From: Suillus spraguei
Taxonomy: Eukaryota > Basidiomycota > Agaricomycetes > Boletales > Suillaceae
DNA: 64,000 nt
Reading direction: 5' to 3'
Assembly: GCA_016800925.1 (NCBI GenBank)
Contig: JABCPU010000312.1
Coordinates: forward strand, 1 to 64,000
Both the position numbers and the translations under genes were made by a program. Each line of letters begins with the position of its first letter. The first letter of the stretch is position 1. The notes below the pieces were generated by a model that had not been told where the DNA came from, searched no databases, and was given only the letters and a program-made list of their open reading frames with translations. Positions 46,480-58,092 of the stretch are shown here, one piece after another.

Positions 46480-47850
46480 TCAGACAAAAAATACCAGGGA
46501 CGATAGGTTACAGTTCGATTTAGCACGACGTATTTTGAAGTCCGATCAATGTTTGTTCTTGTTCCAAGTTGTATATCACAAGTGCGGTTGCTTACTAATG
46601 GTCAGACTCGGAGCTCTGTGTCTTGAGCTGCCAGTGCATAGTGATGAATTCCGGCACGGCTTCAAAGGTCCGTGCATAGGACATAAGTATCTTAGACGCG
46701 GGTCACACGGTATACAATCTCGCTGTCAGTTCAGTTACGTTGGCAAAGGGAAGCAGCGTGAGCACGTTATTAACCGATACACTTGTCCCACAGACACAGA
46801 ATTGTGAAGCTCAGAGCCTGCAGGCCTTGTGATTCGACTGAGAACCTATCAATGTACGAACCCCTTGAAGCTGCTCAGGAATACATGAAGAAACAACCAA
46901 CGGAGGCTGAGTTTGAAGTTTGCGAGTCAGTTCATAGATATCCAAGGCGGTGTAACGCCAAGGAAGCTTCACCAGCTAAGCAATCTACTGCAATCAAGGT
47001 AGTGAGAGGACTCAGAGGAGGGGGCTTATGCAAAGCACAATATAATTAGTGTTTCATACGTGTCCGAAGGCACGACTTGCCATGGAGTAAATATCAATGT
47101 TGCATCAACAATTTGCACAGGGGCTAAGACCAGTTAAGATGGACCTCTAAGGAAACCATCCATGAGTGGATGTCAAGGTGTGTTCCGATAAAAAAAATGC
47201 TGTCATCAGCAGGTTTTGAACCTACACAGGAAAGAGAAACAGATTTTTGATTCTGTTGTTGTAACCATCAGGCTAAGACTGGTTGCAATGAACTGTCAAA
47301 GAAACCATCACGGGTGAATATCAAGGTGTGTTCCGATACAAAAAACCTTGTTGTCGGCAGAACCTGCACAGTCCAGGAGAAACAGATTTTGACTCTGCTG
47401 TGGCAACCACCAGGCTAACACCAGCTACGGTGAACTTTCAAAGAAACCGTCCACAAGTGAACATCAAAGTGTGTTCTGATAGAAAAAACCTCGTCATTGG
47501 CAGGTTTTGAACAATTCTGTTGTGGCAACCGCCTAACTAAGATCAGTTACGATGAACTTCTAAAGAAGTCATCCATGGGTGAATGTCAAGGTGTGTTTCG
47601 ATTGAAAAAACCTTGTCGTCAGCAGGTTTCAAACCTGCACAGTCCAACAGAAACAGATTTTGATTCTCCTGTGACAACCACCTGACTAAGACCAGTTGCT
47701 GTGAACTTCTGAAGAAACCATCCATGAATAAATGTCAAAGTGCGTTCTGATAGAAAAAACTGTAGTTCAGCAGGTTTCGAACCTGCGTAGTCCAGGAGAA
47801 ACAGATTTCGATTCTGTTATGGTAACCACACTAGCCAGGCTAAAGTCTTT
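46480..47850. repeat. Right arm of the inverted repeat
   Basis: Reverse complement of the left arm: the 46490-46560 segment matches 1570-1640, 46560-47135 matches about 530-1105, and 47160-47850 matches the tRNA-like array. The short ORF seen in the left arm is open here at 46783-47049 on plus. Confidence 0.75.
47160..47850 (-). repeat. Tandem array of tRNA-like units, right copy
   Basis: About five units with a period near 147 bp, in minus orientation. T-arm/B-box copies lie near 47210, 47350 (damaged), 47500 (truncated), 47625 and 47775. The first unit keeps an anticodon-like arm with one extra A in the loop. Confidence 0.68.
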
Positions 47851-49098
47851 GACTCCCACTTGACGACTCATCCTAAGTTAAAAACCTATGGGGCCCCTGA
47901 TTGACACTGCCCGAAAAGATGACATGGACAGTAAATTTCGAGTCTGGACGTCTATGAGACAATAGAATTGCCCCGACGAGGGACGAAGACTGAGACAGTT
48001 CTAATTCACCATCATTAGCATTAGCAGCAAGTTCAATGTGATTGACATGACCACTAAGTATACCCGGAGTTTCTGGAAACACAGAAGGAAATGAGCAGAT
48101 TACTAGAAAACGAGGACAGTGAAACACTGTCACTACCTTAAAGGCCAGACATGGAGGATTGGAGACGGGAGTCTCATCTTCCCACAAAACGGTGGTCACG
48201 CAGCAATGCAGTTCATCATTCATCTTCATCCCAAACATAACATCGAGACCTCACGCGACCTCGAACTCGACATCGGTAGTGAGAGCACAGCAAGAAATCA
48301 CTGAGGCCATGGGGATTTCAGCGAAACAGAACTTGGGCCCAAATGGCTGAGCGAACGAGCAATCGAAGAAGACGAGAGAAGAACCATTCAAGGACAAGAG
48401 CAACAGACGCAGGAAGACAATCGATTTGAATGACGTCCCAGTGGTAAAACACGATATAACCCACTCCCTTATGGTAGCGGGAATAAATCTACATGACACA
48501 TTAGAATGGTCGCACAGGGTGTTCGGAAACCAATGCAAGCACTTACCTTACTAGGAAGGTTCTGAGAAGTGGAAGCCTTGGAAGTAGAGCACGGTGGTCT
48601 GGCTTTCCATAGAGCAGCAGTCTTCGTACAAATCTCTGCTCTCTTCTGCGCACAACGGGAGCAACAAGGGTCAGTACAGATGCGGACAGAGTTTGCAAGC
48701 CGTCGTGATAATATTGAAGGCACAGTCGACGACTAAGATCAACATACGCAGTGAGAAACACAACACCAACTGTCATAGCGGGAATGAAGCACTGCGCAGC
48801 CTGAGTGAGTCGCATATCCTGGAGGGTAAGGGCTGCTCCGAGTCAGTGAGCTCAGGGAAGGAATCCGAAGGATAGATCCATTCGCCACTAATGTTGTGAT
48901 ATTGATAGTAATTCTCGCCAGCAGCTGCGGATCTGCCTCAGTGAGCACGGCGCGCAGAGTCGCCGCAGAATGGCGTAGAACTGATTTTGTGATTCATGTG
49001 ACAGGACCGTAGCATGAACAGGTGTATACCGGTAAAGTTCGGAACAAACATTGGTCGGACTTCAAAATAAGTTGAGGCAAATCGAACCGTAACTACTA
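47851..49098. other. No recognised gene
   Basis: Several minus-strand open frames (for example 47873-48238, 48251-48538 and 48543-48815) could be exons of one gene, and some GT/AG pairs fit. I could neither assemble a convincing protein nor recognise a family. The segment near 49030-49085 is the third copy of the motif found in both inverted-repeat arms. Confidence 0.35.
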
Positions 49099-50403
49099 CT
49101 ATGCCTCACGGTGGAATCGTCACCCCGAAAGTCGTCAGTCACACTTTGTCACAGCAGTTCACTGCTGCCGCTTTCAAATTCCGCTCGGCAACGCCTAAAA
49201 AAATTGTTACAGGTCAAAAATTATGATTGGTTGGTGTGACGTGGAGTATTGTAGGGGATGTGGTTGTAATTATAATGGCTGTATGGTGCAGGAAATGCTT
49301 CATGAGAATGAGAACTATGTGGTCCATGATGAGGCAAATGAACTTGATGCTGGTGTGAAGTAAAATGTCCGGAAAATTGCTGAGATGCTGGTATGTTGCT
49401 GCGAGTTGGATGTACAGGAGGATTGTAAGGTATTTCATGGCGTGGATCAGGACTATTTATGTTAGAATCATTAGGATGTTCGCGAGAAGAATAATGAGAG
49501 CTATTGGCAGGTAGTGCTGGAATGGGTGGAATTTCAATGGGTGCAGCGCTGATGGTAGTTGAATTGTCAGTTGCTGATGTGGCGTTTCTCGCGCGCGTTC
49601 TGCCATTGCCAAACAGAGCTGAAAATCGTGGGTTGTTGGCCAGATGAGCATTAGGTGGGTCGGCAATGTACTCCTTGATTCTCGAAGTGAGAGTTGCAAC
49701 GGTCCCCTCGCGAGAAAGCCCCAGAGCGCCAGCAATGGCGATAAAATCATCCTTGAGTCGATAAGAAGATAAGGCATCAAAGGTTTTCGTTGTGATGTCG
49801 TGCTCGACAGTCGAGAATGGTCTGCTCTTGTGCAGGCGTGAGGATCTGCTGACCTACATGTGCCTCGCGACGTGGTTTATGTTCCCCTGAGTACCGTTCA
49901 CCCAAAGTTGTGCGAGGTATCTAGTTTGATAAAATCATGAGAGTTATTAAAACAGTGACTCGGAGAGGGCAAAATACTAGCTTACATTATTGGCCAATGC
50001 GGCTTCTTTGATGGTCTTGTAGACCTTGGTTGTAATCCCCTGGATGGCAGTCTGGATCCGCTGCTCATAAGTGGGATCACGCGACTCTCGTGATTTGCCT
50101 TTTGGGCGAACCATGCCTGAATGTGTCAGCTCACTGAAAAGTCGTCACAGCCAGTCAACAGCCAGTGGTAGTATTTTTTAGAACTCCGCCACGGCAGCGC
50201 TCGGCTGGCTGTCACCAGCGTGACTTTGACGGCTTTCAATGAACTTCACCGTTTCTTAATAAAAATTGATCGTTCAACCTCGCAATGAAAGGTGCATGAT
50301 AGAAACATCGACTCAAGTTCTGAATTGTGTGTAGAGGTAAGAATTGAGTGAGATATTTAGGTCGTGACGACTTTCGGGGGTGACGATTCCACCGTGAGCA
50401 TAG
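49099..50403 (-). mobile_element. 1305-bp TIR element with TA target sites
   Basis: The terminal inverted repeats start CTATGC(C)TCACGGTGG and continue for about 40 bp (49099-49139 and 50363-50403) with two one-base gaps. TA flanks both ends (49097-49098 and 50404-50405). Related sequence without the element occurs at 1615-1640 and 46490-46510 and serves as an empty site. TA targets are typical of the Tc1/mariner/pogo superfamily. The element is too short for a DDE transposase. Confidence 0.82.
49221..50114 (-). pseudogene. Helix-turn-helix protein of the TIR element
   Basis: Exon 1 (50114-49986) starts MVRPKGKSRESRD and encodes TYEQRIQTAIQGITTKVYKT with EAALANN. After an intron (49985-49921), exon 2 continues IPRTTLGERY, then HKPRREAHVGQQILTPAQEQ. 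This order matches the N-terminal psq-type plus CENP-B-like DNA-binding helices of pogo-like transposases. After one frame change (near 49805) comes FDALSSYRLKDDFIAIAGAL with SRIKEYIADPP, which resembles a SAP-type motif, then a Ser/Pro/His-rich tail. No DDE catalytic domain is encoded. It may bind the element ends without cutting. Confidence 0.65.
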
Positions 50404-52235
50404 TATCGTCCACTGTGAGATACATGGTTGGACTTGGCCAGACATGGCAGTAACTGACGATGGCTAGGGCATCACATGTGTCGACAGTGTCATCTCGAAA
50501 CGGATCAAAGCCGGCCCTGTCTGGCAATCCATAGGAACGCCAATAACGACATGAGGCAAGGTTAACGTTGTCGCTGCAGTTGAAGTCGCTGATACTTGTT
50601 CAGATATTGAGGGTTACTAAGCGAAGACATTCTGTTCAGACGAAAGAGCGGCGAAAAGAGACCTATCAGAAGGGAGACGTCTCCCAGAATCCCTACGAAC
50701 GACGTCGGTGATTCCTACCACGCTCCCCATCAGCAAGTCGTCCACACTAATCAAAAGCGAAGCAGCGAAAGTCATACGCAATTCCCCCCGATACGTTACC
50801 ATAGACCCATCTGCACCCTCGAAACATTTTGCAGAGATCATCGATAACTTCCCGCGCCGTCGCAGCTCGCTTCTCTTCCAGCTCAGATAAGGGCACGCAT
50901 CTATCAACAAGCATCTTCACCGCATGGCGAAGTCGGCTACAGCAACTTGCCAACAATGCAACGAAAGAAACGAAAGCTGGTGTCACTGTCCGCGCTTCGG
51001 CCAGGACTACTGTACAAGACCTATCTATCTATCTACATATAAAGCATGAAATGCCGCCGGAGCTCGATCACATTTCTGTCCACCGCTGTGTTGTTTGACG
51101 AGTTTTCTGTGCGCACTCGTGACTGTAACGTCTCTCAGTGGGAACAACTTCAACGGCTACACATTGGCGCTATAGCAGGTCGACGACATTTTGTCACACA
51201 GCAGAAAGCATCTTGACAACAAAGTTTGACATATACTTGCCAGAAAAACCGAGTCCAGACTACAGGCGGCGAATGTAGCTTGATTACTCTTCATTACTGT
51301 TGTGAAGAAATCGGAGAGACCGTCTTGTCTCTGTACGCTACTACTATGGCGACTTCTGTGTTGCTGTATTCATCGTTCTTTCCAACTCTTTTATTCACTA
51401 CCGTGGTGACTTTCGCTTCTAAACAATCACTCTCCTCGCGCGGATGTCATTCAAAACCCTGCAGCAATCGTGTAGGATGAACTTCATGACTTTGCTGTGC
51501 AATCTGCAATCGTCCATGAATAACGTTAGGAGGAAATGCCTTCATAGGTTTGAGATATTTTCGGCTGGCAGGTCCCATTATCAACGGAACAGGAGAGACC
51601 GCAACTCTCGCAGCGTCGGTAAAGTCATTGACATTATAGCATAGCATTCGCATAATGAGTCTCAACACGGCAATTCGAACTATGGGAACCCGTGATCACA
51701 GCTTTCGTAGATCGTATTGACGAACATAGAATCTCAGTTGACCGATTCGTAGTACCTCCTCATCCTCATCGCCTCAAACAAAACTGCATTTATGCCATTC
51801 AATAAAACTTGGGTGAGCGAGATTACACTGCATCGTCAGTTCTCATTGTACTTCCAAGGACGGTACATGCAATACTTTGCCTCTGTACTACTGCTAGTAG
51901 TTTCCGCGTTTTCCTGCCAGACTTCACATCAGCTGCCTCCGGTGCCCGTCCCCGCCCCAACCATTTCCTAAACTGCAACCTTCACTCGGTTTGGGCCATT
52001 CTTTCTTCGACAGAGATCTAAACTTGGCGCGTGTTTCGAGTTGCAAGGATAGAAGCGGGGCGGTATATACTTACAGTGCACTTGGAAGTTGAAGCTTAGT
52101 CTAAGATATCAAGCCCATCACCACAATCCATACTCGTGACAAACGGGCGGCTAACTTTTGAAGTCTTAATACATGTTCGCGAGTATGCAGTCACCAAAAC
52201 GCCTCTTTCTGCATTGTGATAGTCCCGCCCGAAGA
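50404..52235. other. No recognised gene
   Basis: Minus-strand frames at 50617-50910 and 50747-50986 could be two halves of one frame-shifted gene (SELEEKRAATAREVIDDLCK, then GADGSMVTYRGELRMTFAAS), but I do not recognise it. A TATC-type microsatellite lies near 51022. The rest holds nothing I can support. Confidence 0.35.
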
Positions 52236-53974
52236 TGGTTGCAGTCCAACAGACTTATCCTGGCAGCGAACTCGATGCCCTGTTCCCCTCTCTATCTTCC
52301 ACACCGAACATACTTTCCCCTCCGCAGTATCCTGGTGCTTCCCTAGAAGCAGTTGCAGCTTTGACATACATATATCTTGGGGACTACTGAGGTCGTCCAC
52401 TAACTGGCTGAAAATGCCATGAAACTGCTGAAGAAGGCCCTGGCAGCCGTCTAAGGAGAACCATACAAAGTACCACATTTTTTTGACTACAAGCGGTTCC
52501 ATAAGTACGTATACGTCTTAACGAATTCGTGTCTCATGTTGCTGATTCGAACGTCGATGAAGCAATATCACTCATCGCGTTCTAGCCCTTTATGCCGTGG
52601 GCGTGAGTGGATCTCTGATCGAACAGTTCTACGAGCAAGACAACGCCTACCAGCGCCTGGCCGTCGAGCCTCCCGAGGTTGTTACAGAAGAGAACTTCAT
52701 CGAACATCCAGGTGACGACAAGTAAGTTAATAGATGCTTCAAAGCTCCGCCAAATCAAGCTCTTGTTAGCTTTTACGGCGCGTACAAAATCTTCTTTAGG
52801 AAGGTTTTCGAGGAAGGGGGTCTAAAGAGGTCTTAGCGGCACGCTAGACTCCTAGAGGAACACATCTTCTCTAAGAAGTACAACTTTATAGAGGGGCAAG
52901 ATGGGTCTGCTCAGCCAGTGATGTTTGCGCGCTTCCTTGGAGCTTTGTTCCACGCCTTCATCCACGTAGGACACGGCGCGGAAATGGACATCCCATGCAT
53001 GGTTGTCGAAGGTGAGTGAAATGACACATCATCTTAGCCAGGTCCCTGATGGACACCTCAAGGTCTTGCAATGGCCAACGTGCACGAGCCTGCGTTCTTG
53101 CTGTCATATCTTTTCGACCTCAGCGGCACGACTGCAGTGGAGGAGGCAACAACTCGCCTTGCCTCACTTCTTGATACAAAGACATCTATTACGTCCTGTC
53201 AGCTCGAACAACCGCCAAAAACCATGCTTTCTCCATTCTTGCCAAGATCATGCAATATTCGAAATTCGCGCCAAAGGAAGTCGATAAGCATTTTCACGAT
53301 TTTGACGGCCTGATGTCTGAGCATGGTGATACTATAAGGCGCTACGCTGAACAATGGACAATCGACCCATTGTGACCAGGCGAAATCGAACGCAAGATAG
53401 AAGGATGTATTTGGAACCAGAACTATCCTCTACAGCATTGGCGGACGGAGCAAGGATAGAAGCTTAGCGGTAGATTTCTTCTTGCGAGTGGCGTCAATCT
53501 GCATCTGCGAAAAAATACTAATTACTTGGGCGCTCCAGTATGCATCTGGTCATGTCAAGTCTCTTCCTTCCACCACTGTTGCCTTACCTGCCGCAAACCT
53601 CACGAGTTATTTTACTTCGCGGATACTTTGCATCGACCCTTGGCTGGCGGATCGCACGCGGCTTCCCAAGATTGGACATCCAAGGCTTCCTTAGTGCCGC
53701 CTCACATCTTTCGTCAGGGGCCAAGGTCGCTAACCCATTCCTCAACATCGTTCAGTCTGCGATAATCCACCCTAACGAACATATGTCGAAGATTCAGCAG
53801 GCCTTTGCGCATTTCTCTTCACTTTATGGCGCACGACCGAAGGGTTACGTTAAAGACACGGAACTGGAGGGTGCAGAAGCATCGGATGGATCGCTCTTCC
53901 TTCGGGCTGCAAGATTGACTGAGTATATGAGCGAGGGTACGAGGCCCTGGAGCAAAGAAGGGTCTCTCTTGTAA
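52236..53974 (+). pseudogene. Questin-oxidase-like protein (DUF4243), decayed
   Basis: Family members include the Baeyer-Villiger-type questin oxidases of fungal polyketide pathways. Pieces in order: the start MVAVQQTYPGSELDALFPS, HFFDYKRFH, LALYAVGVSGSLIEQFYEQ, the IHVGHGAEMDIPCMVVEG region (metal-ligand-like HxGxGxE), an intron at about 53013-53061, GLAMANVHEPAFLLSYLFDL, and a nearly clean C terminus (SSLFLPPLLPYLPQ, IARGFPRLDIQGFLS, IIHPNEHMSKIQQAFAHFSS, DGSLFLRAARLTEYM). An in-frame TAG near 52835 (LKRS-stop-RH), a TAA near 52452 and frame changes near 53200-53480 inactivate it. No neighbouring polyketide synthase is present, so this is not part of a visible cluster. Confidence 0.78.
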
Positions 53975-54610
53975 GGGAGTGAGGGATTTCCGCTGTATTA
54001 CAAGCACCGCTCGCCGCTCATTTCAAATGTTTCGATTGTCTGACATCGCCCAAAACCACAGTCGCCGATGTCCATTCACAATTGCCATGGAGCGTGTCGA
54101 GTCATGGATCTACAAGGAGGTAATGATTCTCTGTGTTGTGGGAACCGTCACAAACTGACTCGTGCCATCTATCTTCCTTGAACCATGATGCGAGCGTCGG
54201 ACTCCGCTCCAGTCTGAGAATATTAATTCCGAAATCAGGATTCTTAGAAGAACTACTCTTGAATCAAATAATTTTTTTTCCTGGGGACTATATACTTAGT
54301 AGTACTACAAGCCCGATATCCTGATAAATTCAAGTTGCGTCACTAAATAGTACAGGATATTGATATTTGTGTGGTAGACTCGGAGAAGTCCTGTTATTTT
54401 CGACGGAACTGACAGATATAAGGGTCACGTGAGCGTGTTGGAACGCGTCGGAGTCGAAAGCACTGTAGACCAGATTGATGCTTGCGCCACATTGAACGAC
54501 CAGATATAAGGCAAGCAAGAAGCAGTCGTCTTTCTTTCTCTTTTTAGTTCTCTACACTTCACCAGTTCTGCTCACCAGACTCAGTCAGCGTAACTATAAC
54601 ACCTAGCATT
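53975..54610. other. Upstream region of the FunK1 gene
   Basis: No supported coding frame. Contains a TC-rich stretch just before the FunK1 start (54526-54550), as is common upstream of fungal genes. Confidence 0.4.
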
Positions 54611-57289
54611 ATGTCCCCTGCCGGCGAGACTGCTGGCACATCGTCTACTCCGCCACGCGCCAATGCACCAGCTCACGGTGCTAGCACGATAGAATCTACT
54701 CCAAACAGCCGTGGGACTGCTGTCGTCAGCGAGAATATCGGTTTGGTTGGTCTGAAGTGCGCGCCTTTCCTATTTTTATTGAGTGGCGCCTAACATTTCA
54801 TCCAGCGTTAAAGAAGTCCGGCCATGGATTCAGCGGGACATTCAGCAGGCTAAACAGTGCAAGGCAGATGCGATGCTACAAGCCCTCCTGCAGCGCGCTT
54901 CTTGCTCTCCCGAGACTAAACAACCCGAGCTCCTGCAAAAGTGCCTAAAGGCAGTTCTGCCGGTTTGCAATGGGCAGGTCTCTGCTGGGGGTGTACACTC
55001 TTCGGGCATCGAGACAGCCCTGAAAAAATAGTGAGTGCTCATTCGGTGATCGGACATTTTCATGCCTATAACAATTGCAAGTGTGTGTCCAGGAACGGAA
55101 TCCGACTTCTATGCCCCCTTTATTGAAGCCACCAACATCGCGCTGGTTAGTCTTGAAGAGATTGAGGTTGACGGGATGCGTGCTCCTGCCCCCGCCGTGG
55201 ACATGATCTGTCAGCAAAACGATATGCCCATGCACCAAAACCATCAGGCCGTGAAATCAACTCGGAAGCCCGACGGCGTCCTTCTTCCTTTGAACAGCGC
55301 ATGCGCTCCCTTCGAGGATAAGAAGGGTGGTAAGAAGGGAAAACAGAAGGGAAAACGAAAAGACGTCGTGAATGATGACAAGGACGACAAGAAGGACGAC
55401 ACCAAGCATGACACGAAACGCAGGGCTCACATGGACACGAATGCGACGGTAAAGCCAAAAAATCTCCAGTGGAAAGATGTTCTAGCTTGCATCGAGTTCA
55501 AGAGAAAGACAGACAGCAAGAAACCAATTAAATTATCGCCACACTCTTCACATAAAGTGAATGACTATGCTCCTACCAAGCCAGAATATTTACCAGTGGA
55601 TCACTTCAAGGCGCCAGGCCCTTCGCAGACCCCAGCAACACAACCTACATCTGACACTGCATGTGAGTGGTTGTATTTTTGATATCAAGTCAAACTAATT
55701 CGGTCGACCTGCAGTTGAATCTTCCCGCCTTACTGCTACGCAACCTTCCAAGGGCGAGTCCAGCTCCAAGCGTAAGGCCGGCCACCCTTTGCAATCCGTC
55801 GCCAAAAAAACCAAGATCACTCCTGACTCGGACGAGCCAGATGTGACCGTCCAAATGGGTACGTACGCCGCGGAAATGTTTGCGGCAAATGTTGCCGTCA
55901 ATCATTTGATTAATCTTATTATCATCGGTGGGTCCGTTCGTCTGTTGAGTTTGGTTACGCTCTTACCCTCGTTGTTTTAGACGATGTAATGTGGATCTGG
56001 TATTATGATCGGCAAGGAATCATCCAAAGCTCAGGCATCAACTTCATTCAAGATCTCCCGCGATTCATGGTGTTGTTATTTGCTTTACAACGATTTGAGC
56101 TAGAGGATTGGGGCCGAAACAAGAACTTCCTCCCAGTTCAAGTTGAGGGGAAACGATGTCACGAATTCAAAATTAAAGATGAAGAACTTGGGGAGGTGGA
56201 TCTGTTACTTCACACCAGCCATGACGAAAGAGTAACACACTACGGACTGCAAGGACGGGCCACCAATGTCGTCCCTGTCACTAGCGAAGCGCTGATGAAG
56301 AAGTGCGGCAACTTCCAGGATGGGATGGTGGCCAAGATCTTTTGGGGAGAGGCGAGTCGTACCAGCGAGCCGGAAATCTTGGACAAGGTTAGGGAGATTG
56401 CTAAGGTGCACGATTCTGTAAAAGGCCATATTCCTGAGCTGTTGTGGCACCACAAGTTCACGAATACCACGTCTGCCATCCGAGAAACACTCGGTGTTCC
56501 GGAACCCGCCACGGGCAGTCGTGTACTCTACATTCTCATATTCCGCAAGTTCAACCCCATTACGAAGCTTCACGGCAAAGAGCTTTTCGACGTGTGGTAT
56601 CAATGTATCCTGTGTACGTATTTTCATCGCATTCATGAGGCTCCCTGTTGACATAGAATGTAGGCCACATTACATTGTGGAAGGAAGGAGTATTCCATCG
56701 AGATATCAGCCCTGGCAACTTGATGTGGTACTGGAAAGACGGGAAGCACATGGGTGTCTTAAACGACTACGATCTATCTTCGTTGATAGATGACCAGGGT
56801 CCTCAGGGCAACGAACGTACGGGCACGGTGCCGTTCATGGCACTCGATCTTCTCTCCGCAAAGGCTCAACGAGGCGAAGTCAAACATCTATATCGCCATG
56901 ATTTGGAGTCGTTTATATGGGTTTTTATCTGGATTTGCTTTCGTTACAGGGAGGGAGTCCTTCTACCAGAGGAATTACGCCCCCTCGATGACTGGGCGAG
57001 ATTAGACGCTGTGGCATGCGGCGAGAAGAAGTATTTTTTCCTAGGCCATATACTAGACCACCCCTACCCCTCGCACGTAGAGCCGAGCGTATGGCGTTTC
57101 CTCGTGCAGTGTGCCACTGTGCTTGACACGTACGCCTTCAATCGACGTGGACAATTACAACAACAACTACTACAATCGACAAACAGTGCAGACAAGCCGA
57201 CCAACTCCGAGGAATCAGGATCCGATATCGATGCTTTTCTACAGTCATTCACAAACACCGAGAGTTGGGCTGCACTCAGCAAACTGTAA
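54611..57289 (+). CDS. FunK1-type protein kinase
   Basis: The start MSPAGETAGTSSTPPRANAP is followed after an intron by VKEVRPWIQRDIQQAKQCKA, then ESDFYAPFIEATNIAL, a Lys/Asp-rich insertion, MICQQNDMPM, and the highly conserved YAAEMFAANVAVNHLINLI, DDVMWIWYYDRQG, GINFIQDLPRFMVLLFALQR and VDLLLHTSHDERVTHYGLQG. The kinase core has VAKIFWGEASRTSE, FRKFNPITKLHGKEL, the catalytic loop FHRDISPGNLM (Asp present), LNDYDLS in place of DFG and ERTGTVPFMALDLL. Clear introns lie at 55664-55713, 55928-55980 and 56611-56663. Two junctions in the first 450 bp (exon 1 to 2, and an A-run at 55022-55028) are each off by one base, so the N terminus may be damaged or misassembled. The kinase region is intact. 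Confidence 0.85.
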
Positions 57290-57584
57290 CCTGGGCGATT
57301 ATCTTTACATGTGTGCCTCGTCTCCGGTAGGTAGACCAATTGAATACACGGATATAGTGACTCGTCATTGCGTAGAACATTGTGTAGATAGTGGCTGATT
57401 TCCATCAATATACACTTAAACATTTCAGGTTGTGAAGTACAGTAGACTTTCTGGACGCACTTGTAAATCGGTTGAACTCTCATCACATAAACTTGTTGAA
57501 TCACCATGCGTGCCAGGTATCGGCGGTATCGCGCTCACTGTCAGCGCGTCGTCAACCATGACCTCGGCATCTTCACACCCTGTC

Positions 57585-58092
57585 GTACTTACTACGACCA
57601 GACGCCCTATGCATTTCCCTCCAAAAATTTATGATTGTGTTGGACTGGAAGCGCTGCCAGCTCATTAACAAAGCACTCGACCTCCCCAAGCCTATTCTGT
57701 TTGACTTCCTTGTCCATGGCAAGGTCCTCAGAACGTCACTATTGGAATAGCGTGTAGAGAATCATTATCAGTAAACCCGTGAGTTCTTGCTGGTGATTGT
57801 TGATTATTTGCCTTTATTTTGGGTATATATTACCTTATAAGCTAATATCACGGAAAGATTTCCTATATATTCCTTTATATTGCAATATAAGACTATATAC
57901 TTTCCTCATGAGTTCTCTGACATGATGGTGCCGGAGAGGTGAACAAAGTGTCCAAGTTGGTTTAAGAGAGACTGTCATTGTGGAAGAAGGATACGTTGGT
58001 CCGAAATTGAGTACTTCAAAAATGTTATACCTCCTCAGCGGATGTCTGAGCTTCCCCACGAGGATTGGGTGTCTTCGGTATCATGCCGTATG
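57585..58092 (+). pseudogene. YTM1: Fragment of YTM1/WDR12 (NLE domain)
   Basis: Ytm1 is a WD-repeat protein of the large ribosomal subunit assembly complex, and its N-terminal NLE domain binds the Rea1 AAA ATPase. Here DQTPYAFPSK and, one base out of frame, FMIVLDWKRCQLINKALDLP and FDFLVHGKVLRTSLLE resemble the NLE domain. After about 230 bp of AT-rich sequence, YFKNVIPPQRMSELPHEDWV matches the end of that domain. No WD repeats follow in frame. The broken frame and missing C-terminal part make it a relic. Confidence 0.65.

Noticed and set aside
1..47850. A giant Starship- or Helitron-like element
   Set aside because: No tyrosine recombinase with a DUF3435-type domain and no Rep/helicase protein was seen; the arms are inverted and contain tRNA-like repeats.
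47873..48815. A spliced minus-strand membrane protein
   Set aside because: Hydrophobic stretches occur, but no set of splice sites gave a continuous frame with a recognisable domain.
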